Assembly (NCBI GenBank): GCA_023389745.1
Contig: JAEWED010000162.1
Span: 1-26,644, forward strand
Direction of reading: 5' to 3'
Length of the DNA stretch: 26,644 nt
Source: Actinomycetes bacterium
Lineage (GTDB): Bacteria; Actinomycetota; Acidimicrobiia; Acidimicrobiales; Microtrichaceae
In this document: piece by piece, positions 14,854 through 21,268 of the stretch
How positions within the stretch are numbered: the stretch's first letter is position 1
Layout of the letters: every line of letters begins with the position of its first letter
Notes under the pieces: model-generated
What the model saw: only the letters and a program-made list of their open reading frames with translations
Told to the model about the DNA's origin: nothing
Databases searched by the model: none
Made by a program: the position numbers and the translations under genes

Positions 14854-15758
14854 GCGCCAACGCAGCCCTCATCCTCGAGAGCGCGGCCCGACTGGCCGTG
14901 CCGCTCCTGCTCGTCGCCATGGGCGAGCTGATCGCCGAGAAGGCGGGGGCGCTCAACATCTCGGTCGAGGCCGGGATGCTCGCTGGTGCCTTCGGTGCGG
15001 CGCTGGGCTCGGACATCACCGACTCGACGGCCCTGGGCCTGCTCATCGGCATCGCCTGCGGTGTGGCGGTCGCGCTCGTCCAGGCGTACTTGTCCCACGC
15101 CCTCACCGTGAACCAGTTCGTGGTCGGGCTCTCGCTGAACGTCTTCGTGCTCGGCCTGACCTCGTTCCTGCATGCGTCGATCGAGATGGAGTCCCTCCAG
15201 TTCGGGGTGCTGCGGATCCCGGTACTCGCCGACGTGCCCGTCGTGGGTGAGGCGCTCTTCGCCCAGCGTGTGCCGTTCTACGCTGCGTACCTGCTCGTCC
15301 CCGCCGTGTGGTGGGTGCTCAACCGCACGCGCTGGGGCCTCGAGGTCCAGGCAGCCGGTGAGGACCCGCGCGCTGCGGACATCAGCGGGCTCGACGTGGC
15401 CAAGCTGCGACGTCAGGCGACGATCCTGGGCGGAGCGTGTGCCGGACTGGGCGGTGCGTACCTCTCCATCGGCGCCATCGGCGGGTTCAGCCAGAACATG
15501 GTCGCCGGCCGCGGGTTCATCGCCATCGCCGCGATCATCATCGGCGGATGGTCGGTGCGCGGCACCTTGCTGGGTTGTGCGCTGTTCGGGCTGATGGACG
15601 CCCTGCGACTCGCGCTGCCGGCGATCGGCATCGAGCTGAACCCACAGCTGCTCATCGCCTCGCCGTACCTCATGGCCCTGGTGGCCATGCTCCTGTTCAG
15701 CCGGAGCCTGCGCCAGCCGCGGGCGCTCGGCCTGGACTTCGTGCGTCGATCCGGTTGA
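14850..15758 (+). CDS. ABC importer permease 2 (BPD_transp_2 family)
   Basis: A 302-residue partner permease. The N-terminal region has the family pattern VAMGELIAEKAGALNISVEAGM (about 22-43), followed by NQFVVGLSLNVFVLGL (about 89-104), the AAGEDPRAADISGLDV cytoplasmic loop and RGFIAIAAIIIGGWSVRGTLLG, where the helices pack against the ATPase partner. GTG 14850 overlaps the previous stop (GTGA). The gene ends 61 bp before the Rieske oxygenase gene. With the lipoprotein, ATPase and permease 1 it forms a complete four-gene importer. Confidence 0.93.
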   Translation: MSANAALILESAARLAVPLLLVAMGELIAEKAGALNISVEAGMLAGAFGAALGSDITDSTALGLLIGIACGVAVALVQAYLSHALTVNQFVVGLSLNVFVLGLTSFLHASIEMESLQFGVLRIPVLADVPVVGEALFAQRVPFYAAYLLVPAVWWVLNRTRWGLEVQAAGEDPRAADISGLDVAKLRRQATILGGACAGLGGAYLSIGAIGGFSQNMVAGRGFIAIAAIIIGGWSVRGTLLGCALFGLMDALRLALPAIGIELNPQLLIASPYLMALVAMLLFSRSLRQPRALGLDFVRRSG

Positions 15759-15773
15759 TCCGGAACGACGTCT

Positions 15774-15805
15774 CCCGACCCCTCCCAAACGCCCGACCCC
15801 TCCCA
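15774..15805 (+). repeat. 14-bp direct repeat before the Rieske oxygenase gene
   Basis: Two exact copies of CCCGACCCCTCCCA (15774-15787 and 15792-15805), 18 bp apart, fill most of the 61-nt gap between permease 2 and the oxygenase. The second copy abuts the ribosome-binding site AAGGA (15808-15812). Copies of a pyrimidine-rich word this close to a start codon could influence translation or be an accidental duplication. Confidence 0.75.
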
Positions 15806-15819
15806 GAAGAAGGAACCCG

Positions 15820-17067
15820 ATGACCGACATCGCACCCCGACCGACCATCAAGAGCCCGATCCCGCTCGAGCTCTTCGAGCCGTCCGACCAGGACTTCGCG
15901 ACGGCGGTGACCCTGCCGCCGGCGGCCTACACCGATCCTGCGTTCCACGACTTCGAGATGAAGGCCGTCTTCGAGAGTGAGTGGGTCTGCGTCGGGCGTG
16001 TCGACCAGGTCCCGGAACCGGGCGACTACTTCACCATCACCGTGCTGAACGAGCCGCTGATCGTCACGCGCAACACCGAGGGTGAGATCCGTGTCATGTC
16101 GTCGGTGTGCCAGCACCGCGGCATGTGCGTGACCGCACCTGCCGAGCGGCCGAAGGAGGAGTGGCTCGAGCTTCCACCCGAGACGCAGGGCAACACCAAG
16201 CGGTTCAAGTGCCCGTACCACTGGTGGGTGTACGACCTCGACGGGCGGCTCATCGCCGCCCCCGAGATGAACCGGACCGAAGGCTTCGTGAAGTCCGACA
16301 TCCAGCTCCCGAACGTCCGGGTCGAGACCTGGCTGGGCTTCATCTTCATCAACCTGGACGGCAACGCCGAGCCGCTCGCCCCGCGTCTGGGGCCGCTCGA
16401 GGAGTTCCTGTCGAACTGGCACTTCGAGGAGATGGTCACCGTCGATCCCGAGAACGTCGAGGACCTGCCGTTCAACTGGAAGATCATGGTGGAGAACTTC
16501 ATGGAGGGTTACCACCCGGACCGCCTCCACACGATCATCCACGACTTCGCGCCGAGCTCGACCATCAACTACGCGCCGTACGAGCGCGGCATGGACTACA
16601 TGTACGGCCACCACCCGACGATGGGTCCCGAGGGTGGCTTCAACGCACTCCAGAAGGCGCTCTTCCCGCCGATCGAGACGCTGACCCGCGAAGAGCGCGA
16701 CAGCGTCCAGTTCGCCTACGTGCCACCGGGACTGCTGATGGGTGTGCAGTGCGACTCGGCGTTCTGGTTCACCGTCCTGCCGACCAGCGCGACCACTCAC
16801 ACCCTGACGATGGCGTACGTCTTCCCCAAGAGCACGGTGGAGCTGCCGCTTTTCCGCCAGACGCTGGACATGGCGATCCGAGGGGTGGAGATCTTCAACA
16901 ACCAGGACCTCCCGGCGAACACCGCCGTCCAGCGCGGCATGGAGTCGCGGTTCGCTCCGCGGGGACGGATGTCGTGGCAGGAGTCCGTGTTGGCCAGCTT
17001 CAACATGTGGCTCACCGACCGCTATCGGGCCGCGGAGCACGGCACGGCGGTCGAGATCCGGCGGTGA
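15820..17067 (+). CDS. Rieske non-heme iron oxygenase, alpha subunit (GbcA/CntA-like group)
   Basis: A 415-residue terminal oxygenase. The Rieske [2Fe-2S] ligands are C97, H99 (CQH) and C131, H134 (CPYH). The 31-residue stretch between the pairs is longer than the usual 15-18, with a Pro/Glu-rich insert at about 105-128. The catalytic iron site is H232, H237 and D363 (NNQDLPANTAVQRGM). The residue three before H232, which relays electrons between centres, is E229 rather than the Asp common in ring-hydroxylating dioxygenases; Glu there is known from carnitine oxygenase CntA. This and the QRGM tail suggest a C-N or N-methyl oxidising enzyme. No beta subunit, ferredoxin or reductase gene is in the window. 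ATG 15820 has AAGGA at good spacing. It overlaps the CoA-transferase gene by 4 bp. Confidence 0.92.
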   Translation: MTDIAPRPTIKSPIPLELFEPSDQDFATAVTLPPAAYTDPAFHDFEMKAVFESEWVCVGRVDQVPEPGDYFTITVLNEPLIVTRNTEGEIRVMSSVCQHRGMCVTAPAERPKEEWLELPPETQGNTKRFKCPYHWWVYDLDGRLIAAPEMNRTEGFVKSDIQLPNVRVETWLGFIFINLDGNAEPLAPRLGPLEEFLSNWHFEEMVTVDPENVEDLPFNWKIMVENFMEGYHPDRLHTIIHDFAPSSTINYAPYERGMDYMYGHHPTMGPEGGFNALQKALFPPIETLTREERDSVQFAYVPPGLLMGVQCDSAFWFTVLPTSATTHTLTMAYVFPKSTVELPLFRQTLDMAIRGVEIFNNQDLPANTAVQRGMESRFAPRGRMSWQESVLASFNMWLTDRYRAAEHGTAVEIRR

Positions 17068-18317
17068 GGACCGAGGACCGGCCCGGGGTCGAGACCGCCG
17101 GGAGCCTGGACGGTATCCGGGTCCTGGATCTGTCGCGGGTCCTGGCCGGTCCGTACGCCGGCCAACTCCTCGCCGACCACGGCGCCAGTGTGGTGAAGGT
17201 GGAAGGACCCGCCGGCGACGACACCAGGAGCTGGGGCCCTCCGTTCGAGGGCGACACCGCGTCCTACTTCATCGGGCTCAACCGGGGGAAGCGCAACGTG
17301 TGCGTGGACCTCGGTTCGGCGGTCGGCCGCGACGTCGTGCGTGAGCTGCTCGCCTCGACCGATGTGCTCATCGAGAACTTCAACGCGGGGACGATGGAGC
17401 GTTGGGGGCTCGGCCCGGACGAGCTCCTCGAGACGTTCCCGCAGCTGGTCTACTGCCGCATCAGCGGGTACGGCGGCTCGGGGCCCCAAGGCGGTCGGCC
17501 CGGCTACGACGCCATCCTCCAGGCATCGTCGGGGCTCATGAGCGTCAACGGTCCCGACGGAGGGCCGGCGGAGCGGGTCGGCATCCCGGTGGTGGACCAG
17601 ACGACGGGGCTGCACGCGTTCACCGGGATCCTGCTGGCCCTGCTCGAGCGCGAGCGGTCCGGGCGCGGTCAGCTGGTCGAGGCCACGCTGCTCGACACCG
17701 GCATCGGGCTCCTGCATCCGCACGCCGCGGCATGGTTCACCAGCGGCGCGGTGCCCGGTCCGGTCGGCTCGGGCCACGCCTCGATCGTGCCGTACCAGCC
17801 GTTCGACACCCGGGACGGGGCGGTGTTCATCGCTGCCGGCAACGACCGCCAATTCCGCCGGCTCTGCGCCGCGCTCAGTCTCGTTGACGCGGGCGACGAC
17901 CCCCGGTTCGCCACCAACGCCGACCGGGTGCACCACAGGGCCGAGCTGATCGCCGTCCTGTCGGAGGCCATGAAGGGCCTCGAGCGATCGGGCCTGCTCG
18001 ACGAGCTCGCAGCGTGCGGAGTGCCGGCAGGGCCGGTCAACGACATCGCCGAGGCACTCGCGGACGACCAGGTCGCGTGGCGTGAGCTCGTGGTGTCGAT
18101 CGGTGACTACCACGGGGTGGCGTCACCGGTGTCGCTGAGCCGCACGCCCCCGTCGTACTCCGTCGCGCCGCGAGCGAAGGGCGCCGACACCGCACAAGTG
18201 CTCGGCGAGATCGGATGGTCGGCGACCGAGGTGGCCGCTCGGACCGAAGCGCTGGACACTTCCGGCGCCAGGATGGTGTGCGAGGTCGGCCCTCGGCGGA
18301 CCGACGGGACGAGCTGA
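17064..18317 (+). CDS. Class III CoA-transferase (CaiB/Frc-like)
   Basis: A 417-residue family III CoA-transferase. Recognisable parts are the N-terminal GIRVLDLSRVLAGPYAGQLL (17-36), ADHGASVVKVEGPAGDDTRSWGPPF, the GLNRGKRNVCVDL segment (71-83) and the catalytic aspartate D149 in RPGYDAILQA, where formyl-CoA transferase has its Asp. Such enzymes move CoA between carboxylates without ATP. The start is GTG 17064, overlapping the oxygenase stop (GTGA); a more upstream start would lie inside the oxygenase gene. It ends unit B and, together with the CaiC-like ligase of unit A, gives the island two ways to make or recycle an acyl-CoA. The substrate pair is unknown. Confidence 0.92.
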   Translation: MRTEDRPGVETAGSLDGIRVLDLSRVLAGPYAGQLLADHGASVVKVEGPAGDDTRSWGPPFEGDTASYFIGLNRGKRNVCVDLGSAVGRDVVRELLASTDVLIENFNAGTMERWGLGPDELLETFPQLVYCRISGYGGSGPQGGRPGYDAILQASSGLMSVNGPDGGPAERVGIPVVDQTTGLHAFTGILLALLERERSGRGQLVEATLLDTGIGLLHPHAAAWFTSGAVPGPVGSGHASIVPYQPFDTRDGAVFIAAGNDRQFRRLCAALSLVDAGDDPRFATNADRVHHRAELIAVLSEAMKGLERSGLLDELAACGVPAGPVNDIAEALADDQVAWRELVVSIGDYHGVASPVSLSRTPPSYSVAPRAKGADTAQVLGEIGWSATEVAARTEALDTSGARMVCEVGPRRTDGTS

Positions 18318-18394
18318 CTCACGCTTCGGCCTGCGCAGACCGGCTGCGACGCCCTCGGCGTCCACGAATACCGGCGAGGTGGACCAGGACGGGT

Positions 18395-18411
18395 ACTTCT
18401 CCCCGAGAAGT
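18395..18411. terminator. Hairpin after the CoA-transferase gene (possible terminator or operator)
   Basis: Perfect inverted repeat ACTTCTC-CCC-GAGAAGT, followed by only two further T residues, 78 bp after the CoA-transferase stop and about 40 bp before the pilin gene. The stem is short and the T-run minimal, so termination is plausible but an operator for the pilin promoter is equally possible. A smaller dyad (TTTCC/GGAAA, 18411-18424) adjoins it. Confidence 0.4.
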
Positions 18412-18439
18412 TTCCGTAGGGAAACGCGTGCGATCCCTC

Positions 18440-18445
18440 TAGATT
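18440..18445 (+). promoter_or_regulatory. -10 box for a leaderless pilin-operon transcript
   Basis: TAGATT ends seven bases before ATG 18453, and no Shine-Dalgarno sequence precedes that ATG. Transcription from this box would begin at or next to the start codon, giving a leaderless message, common in actinobacteria. No clear -35 box is seen. Confidence 0.45.
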
Positions 18446-18452
18446 GATTCGC

Positions 18453-19799
18453 ATGCAACGAGTTGGGCGGCGGTCTGGGGCCGCCGGCTTCACGCTCCTC
18501 GAGGTGCTCGTCTCGCTGTTCGTCATGGCGCTCGTCGCCGTCGCGGTCACGGCGATGAGCCTCACGGGCTTCGTCTCGATCGGGGACGGTGCCCAGGAGC
18601 GCCAGCAGGACGCGACGACCGCACAGTGGACCTCGATCCGCTTCGCCCGGGACATCCAGGGTGCGTCCGGGCTGGTCGCAGAATGTGCGCCCGGAGCGGG
18701 AGACCACCTCTTCACGGTGCAGGCGTCCGACGGCGGCGCCCGCATCGAGTACCGGTGGCAGGCGACGCCGTCGGGCACCTACCAACTCACGCGCACCGGG
18801 TGCGACGCCGGTGGCGGAGCTCGCCGTGTCGTCGGCGACCTGCAGGTGCAGCCCACGGTGACCTGCGAGGACGACACCGGCACCGTTGTGGCCTGCGCCC
18901 CGGGCACCACACCACGCCGGGTCACGCTGCAGGTGTCGCGCACGTCGAGCTTCGGCTTCGAGCTCGACGGCGCACGGCGGCTCACCAGGCCGGCCGTCGA
19001 GGTACCGCCGCTCGAGGTGCCCACGTTCGTCGCCCTGGGCGGCGACACCCCCTTCGAGGCGGGTGGCAACAGCCAGCTGCAGGTGATCGGCAACGCGTTG
19101 ATCAACCGGCCGTCCTCGGGGCCCGCCGCCGTTCGGCTGTCCGGGGGCCCCGGTTCGCCTGGCCACCCGGACTCCTACCGTCTCCGGGTCAGCGGCGACT
19201 TCGAACTGCAGGCGGGCGCCACCTGCGTCGGCTGCCCCACGCACTCCGAGACCCAGCCCGGCACGTATCAGACCCGGCTGCTCGACCCGCTCAGGTTCCT
19301 GCCGCCGCCCGACACGGCGTCGCTCCCGGTCCGTACGAACTGTCCGGTCGAGAGCGGAGTGCGTGTCTGCCAGCCGGGCATCTACACGACCCAGTTCCCG
19401 CCGGCTCTCGGCGGTGGCGGAGTGCGCGACTTCGAGCTGCGACCCGGCGTCTACGTGCTGCGCGACGGCATGGAGGTCCACAACGGTTCGGTCGTCGGCT
19501 CGGACGTCATGATCTACAACGAGATCGGGGACGTGCGGATCAACGGGGCCGATCTCGACCTGTCGCCGCAGAGCTCGGGTGCCTACACCGGCATCATGTT
19601 CTTCCAGGCGCGCTCCAACACCGCGGAGTTCAGCATCCTCGGCAACGCACAACTCGCCTCGCTCACCGGCACGATCTACGCGCCGGCGTCGGTCGACGTC
19701 GTGCTCGGCGGTGGCGGCGGAGAGATGCGCGTCGGACGGGTGATCGGTCAGAACCTCCAGACCTCGGGCGGTGGGACGGTGATCATCGATGGCAGCTGA
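18453..19799 (+). CDS. Type IV pilin-like protein with large beta-rich C-terminal region
   Basis: A 448-residue protein with a class III prepilin signal: a short basic leader, then G12 followed by FTLLEVLVSLFVMALVAVAV, with the conserved Glu at position 5 of the mature protein (E17). This targets it to the type IV pilus or pseudopilus machinery. Residues about 35-190 resemble PilW-type minor pilins, with cysteines that may form disulfides. From about 195 onward the chain is Gly/Asn-rich with repeated short beta-strand patterns (GNALINRP, GDVRINGADLDL, GNAQLASLTGTIYAPAS, GGGGGEMRVGRVIGQ), suggesting a beta-helix-like or polymer-forming module. ATG 18453 is chosen; a TTG at 18444 would fall inside the presumed -10 box. 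The next pilin gene overlaps its end by 11 bp. Confidence 0.82.
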   Translation: MQRVGRRSGAAGFTLLEVLVSLFVMALVAVAVTAMSLTGFVSIGDGAQERQQDATTAQWTSIRFARDIQGASGLVAECAPGAGDHLFTVQASDGGARIEYRWQATPSGTYQLTRTGCDAGGGARRVVGDLQVQPTVTCEDDTGTVVACAPGTTPRRVTLQVSRTSSFGFELDGARRLTRPAVEVPPLEVPTFVALGGDTPFEAGGNSQLQVIGNALINRPSSGPAAVRLSGGPGSPGHPDSYRLRVSGDFELQAGATCVGCPTHSETQPGTYQTRLLDPLRFLPPPDTASLPVRTNCPVESGVRVCQPGIYTTQFPPALGGGGVRDFELRPGVYVLRDGMEVHNGSVVGSDVMIYNEIGDVRINGADLDLSPQSSGAYTGIMFFQARSNTAEFSILGNAQLASLTGTIYAPASVDVVLGGGGGEMRVGRVIGQNLQTSGGGTVIIDGS

Positions 19800-20277
19800 G
19801 CACGTCCGCTGCGGCGGACACCGGGTGCGCCGCGCACGGTGCCGGGGGCAGGTGGGGGAGACCCTGCTCGAGTCGCTGCTGGCGATCCTGATCCTGAGCC
19901 TGGTCGCGATCGCCGCGTACTCCGGGCTCCGGACCGCGATGACCCTGAGCGTGCGGCACAAGGAGTCGGCCGTGGCCGAGACGATGTTGCGCACCGCCGC
20001 CGAGCGGGTCCAGGACCCGACGTCGGCCTACGTGCCCCGGGCCGGTTGCCCCGGTGCCGGGAGCTACTCCGGCCTGCCGACCAGGTCGGGCTACGGCCCC
20101 ATCGACGTCGACGTCCGATTCTGGACGCCGCCCACCGACGTCGCGGTGCCCACGTTGCAGACGCAGTTCGCCGGCGCCTGTCCGGCGAGCGACCCCGGCT
20201 TGCAGGCGATCGACCTGAGCATCACCACGCCGTCGGGTCGGACCGAGCACCTCGAGATCGTGAAGCGGGAATCGTGA
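19789..20277 (+). CDS. Type IV minor pilin-like protein (PilV-type)
   Basis: A 162-residue protein with a 23-residue basic leader, then the prepilin motif GETLLESLLAILILSLVAIA, with Glu at mature position 5 and a hydrophobic helix ending near residue 47. The remainder is a small globular region with a Cys pair (AGCPGAG and AGACPAS). Start ATG 19789 overlaps the previous gene by 11 bp; GTG codons at 19825 and 19852 are alternatives that would shorten the leader. It overlaps the next gene by 4 bp (GTGA). It is likely a minor pilin or pseudopilin that assembles with its two neighbours. Confidence 0.8.
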   Translation: MAAEHVRCGGHRVRRARCRGQVGETLLESLLAILILSLVAIAAYSGLRTAMTLSVRHKESAVAETMLRTAAERVQDPTSAYVPRAGCPGAGSYSGLPTRSGYGPIDVDVRFWTPPTDVAVPTLQTQFAGACPASDPGLQAIDLSITTPSGRTEHLEIVKRES

Positions 20278-21236
20278 TCGGGCGTCGTCGTGGCCAGGCG
20301 GGAGCCTCGCTCGCCCTGGTGCTCGCGTTCATGGTGTTCCTCGGACTCTTCGTGCCCGCCGTGCTCGGCCTGGTCGCGCTCGGGCCGCGGATCACCAAGC
20401 CGGTCGAGGACGACCGCCGCGAGCTCTACGCCGCGAGCAGCGCGATCGACGCGGCGGTCGAGCTGGGTCGCACGAACCCCGACGTCGCGGTGCCCGGCGG
20501 GCCCTGTCCGACGCAGGTCCTCGACATCGACGAGCTCGAGGTCACGGTCTCGTGCTCGCAGCACGCGTTCCCCGACAACGGGTGCCTCTACCTGGATCGG
20601 TTCGCCACCTACGAGGCCGAGGTGCGCGAGCCCGGCGACACCACGGTGATCGCTCGCACGTCGGCCGAGGTGGTCTACCGCTTCCACCTGAACTCGCCAC
20701 CGACGGTCGAGGTCCGCCAGTGGAACCCCGACGCGGTCGACGCCGTACCCACCACCGCGCTGCCCGACTGCAGCACCGTGTCGACCACCACGACGTCGAC
20801 GAGCACGACGAGCACGACCTCGACGACCACCACGACCGCCTCGACCACGACGATCGCTCCGACCACGACGGTCGCCCCGAGCACGGCGATCTACACGGCG
20901 TGGGTGCCGGGTGCGAGCACGGCGACCAGTGGGAGCGACTGGCGAGCGGACGTCCCCATGGACGTCACGCGGGGCGTCGGGGTCCCGCTCGACAACGCCC
21001 AGGTCCGTGTCGCTGTCGAGTACCTGGTGAACGGGTCGACGACGTGGGTGCGCGACGCCGACATCCTCGGTCTGTCGACGGCCACCGGCTCCGTCACCTT
21101 CCACTCGCAGGGGTATCGCCGCAGCGGCAACAACCGCGTCGTGCAGGTCAGGTTCACCGTGATCGATGCGACCTTCCCGGGTCTCGTCTGGCAGTCCGCG
21201 GCGAATCCGCTGTCCGTCACCGTCGCTGCTCCCTGA
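20274..21236 (+). CDS. PilX-like membrane-anchored protein with Thr/Ser-rich linker
   Basis: A 320-residue protein beginning VIGRRRGQAGASLALVLAFM, i.e. a basic leader, a Gly followed by a long hydrophobic helix, like PilX-type proteins that lack the Glu-5. The region up to about 165 is globular with several cysteines. Residues about 168-203 are almost entirely Thr and Ser with a few Ala and Pro, a flexible linker that could be glycosylated. The C-terminal part (about 205-320) looks like a beta-sandwich/Ig-like domain (TAIYTAWVPG, VRVAVEYLVNG, VVQVRFTVIDATFPG). GTG 20274 overlaps the previous stop. It ends the three-gene pilin operon and converges with the next minus-strand gene. The exact role is unknown; a surface-exposed pilus component or adhesin is my inference. 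Confidence 0.75.
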   Translation: MIGRRRGQAGASLALVLAFMVFLGLFVPAVLGLVALGPRITKPVEDDRRELYAASSAIDAAVELGRTNPDVAVPGGPCPTQVLDIDELEVTVSCSQHAFPDNGCLYLDRFATYEAEVREPGDTTVIARTSAEVVYRFHLNSPPTVEVRQWNPDAVDAVPTTALPDCSTVSTTTTSTSTTSTTSTTTTTASTTTIAPTTTVAPSTAIYTAWVPGASTATSGSDWRADVPMDVTRGVGVPLDNAQVRVAVEYLVNGSTTWVRDADILGLSTATGSVTFHSQGYRRSGNNRVVQVRFTVIDATFPGLVWQSAANPLSVTVAAP

Positions 21237-21242
21237 GCCGGC

Positions 21243-21268
21243 ACGCCGTGGTGGGGCCGTCCCGGCGT
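21243..21268. terminator. Weak hairpin in the convergent gap
   Basis: ACGCCG and CGGCGT arms (6 bp) with a 14-nt loop between the pilin-operon stop and the stop of the convergent minus-strand gene. The placement suits a bidirectional terminator, but the stem is short and there is no T-run. Confidence 0.25.

Noticed and set aside
20776..20883. Possible CRISPR-like or satellite repeat (ACG/ACC-rich)
   Set aside because: No constant repeat with unique spacers; it is in frame and codes a Thr/Ser linker inside an intact gene.
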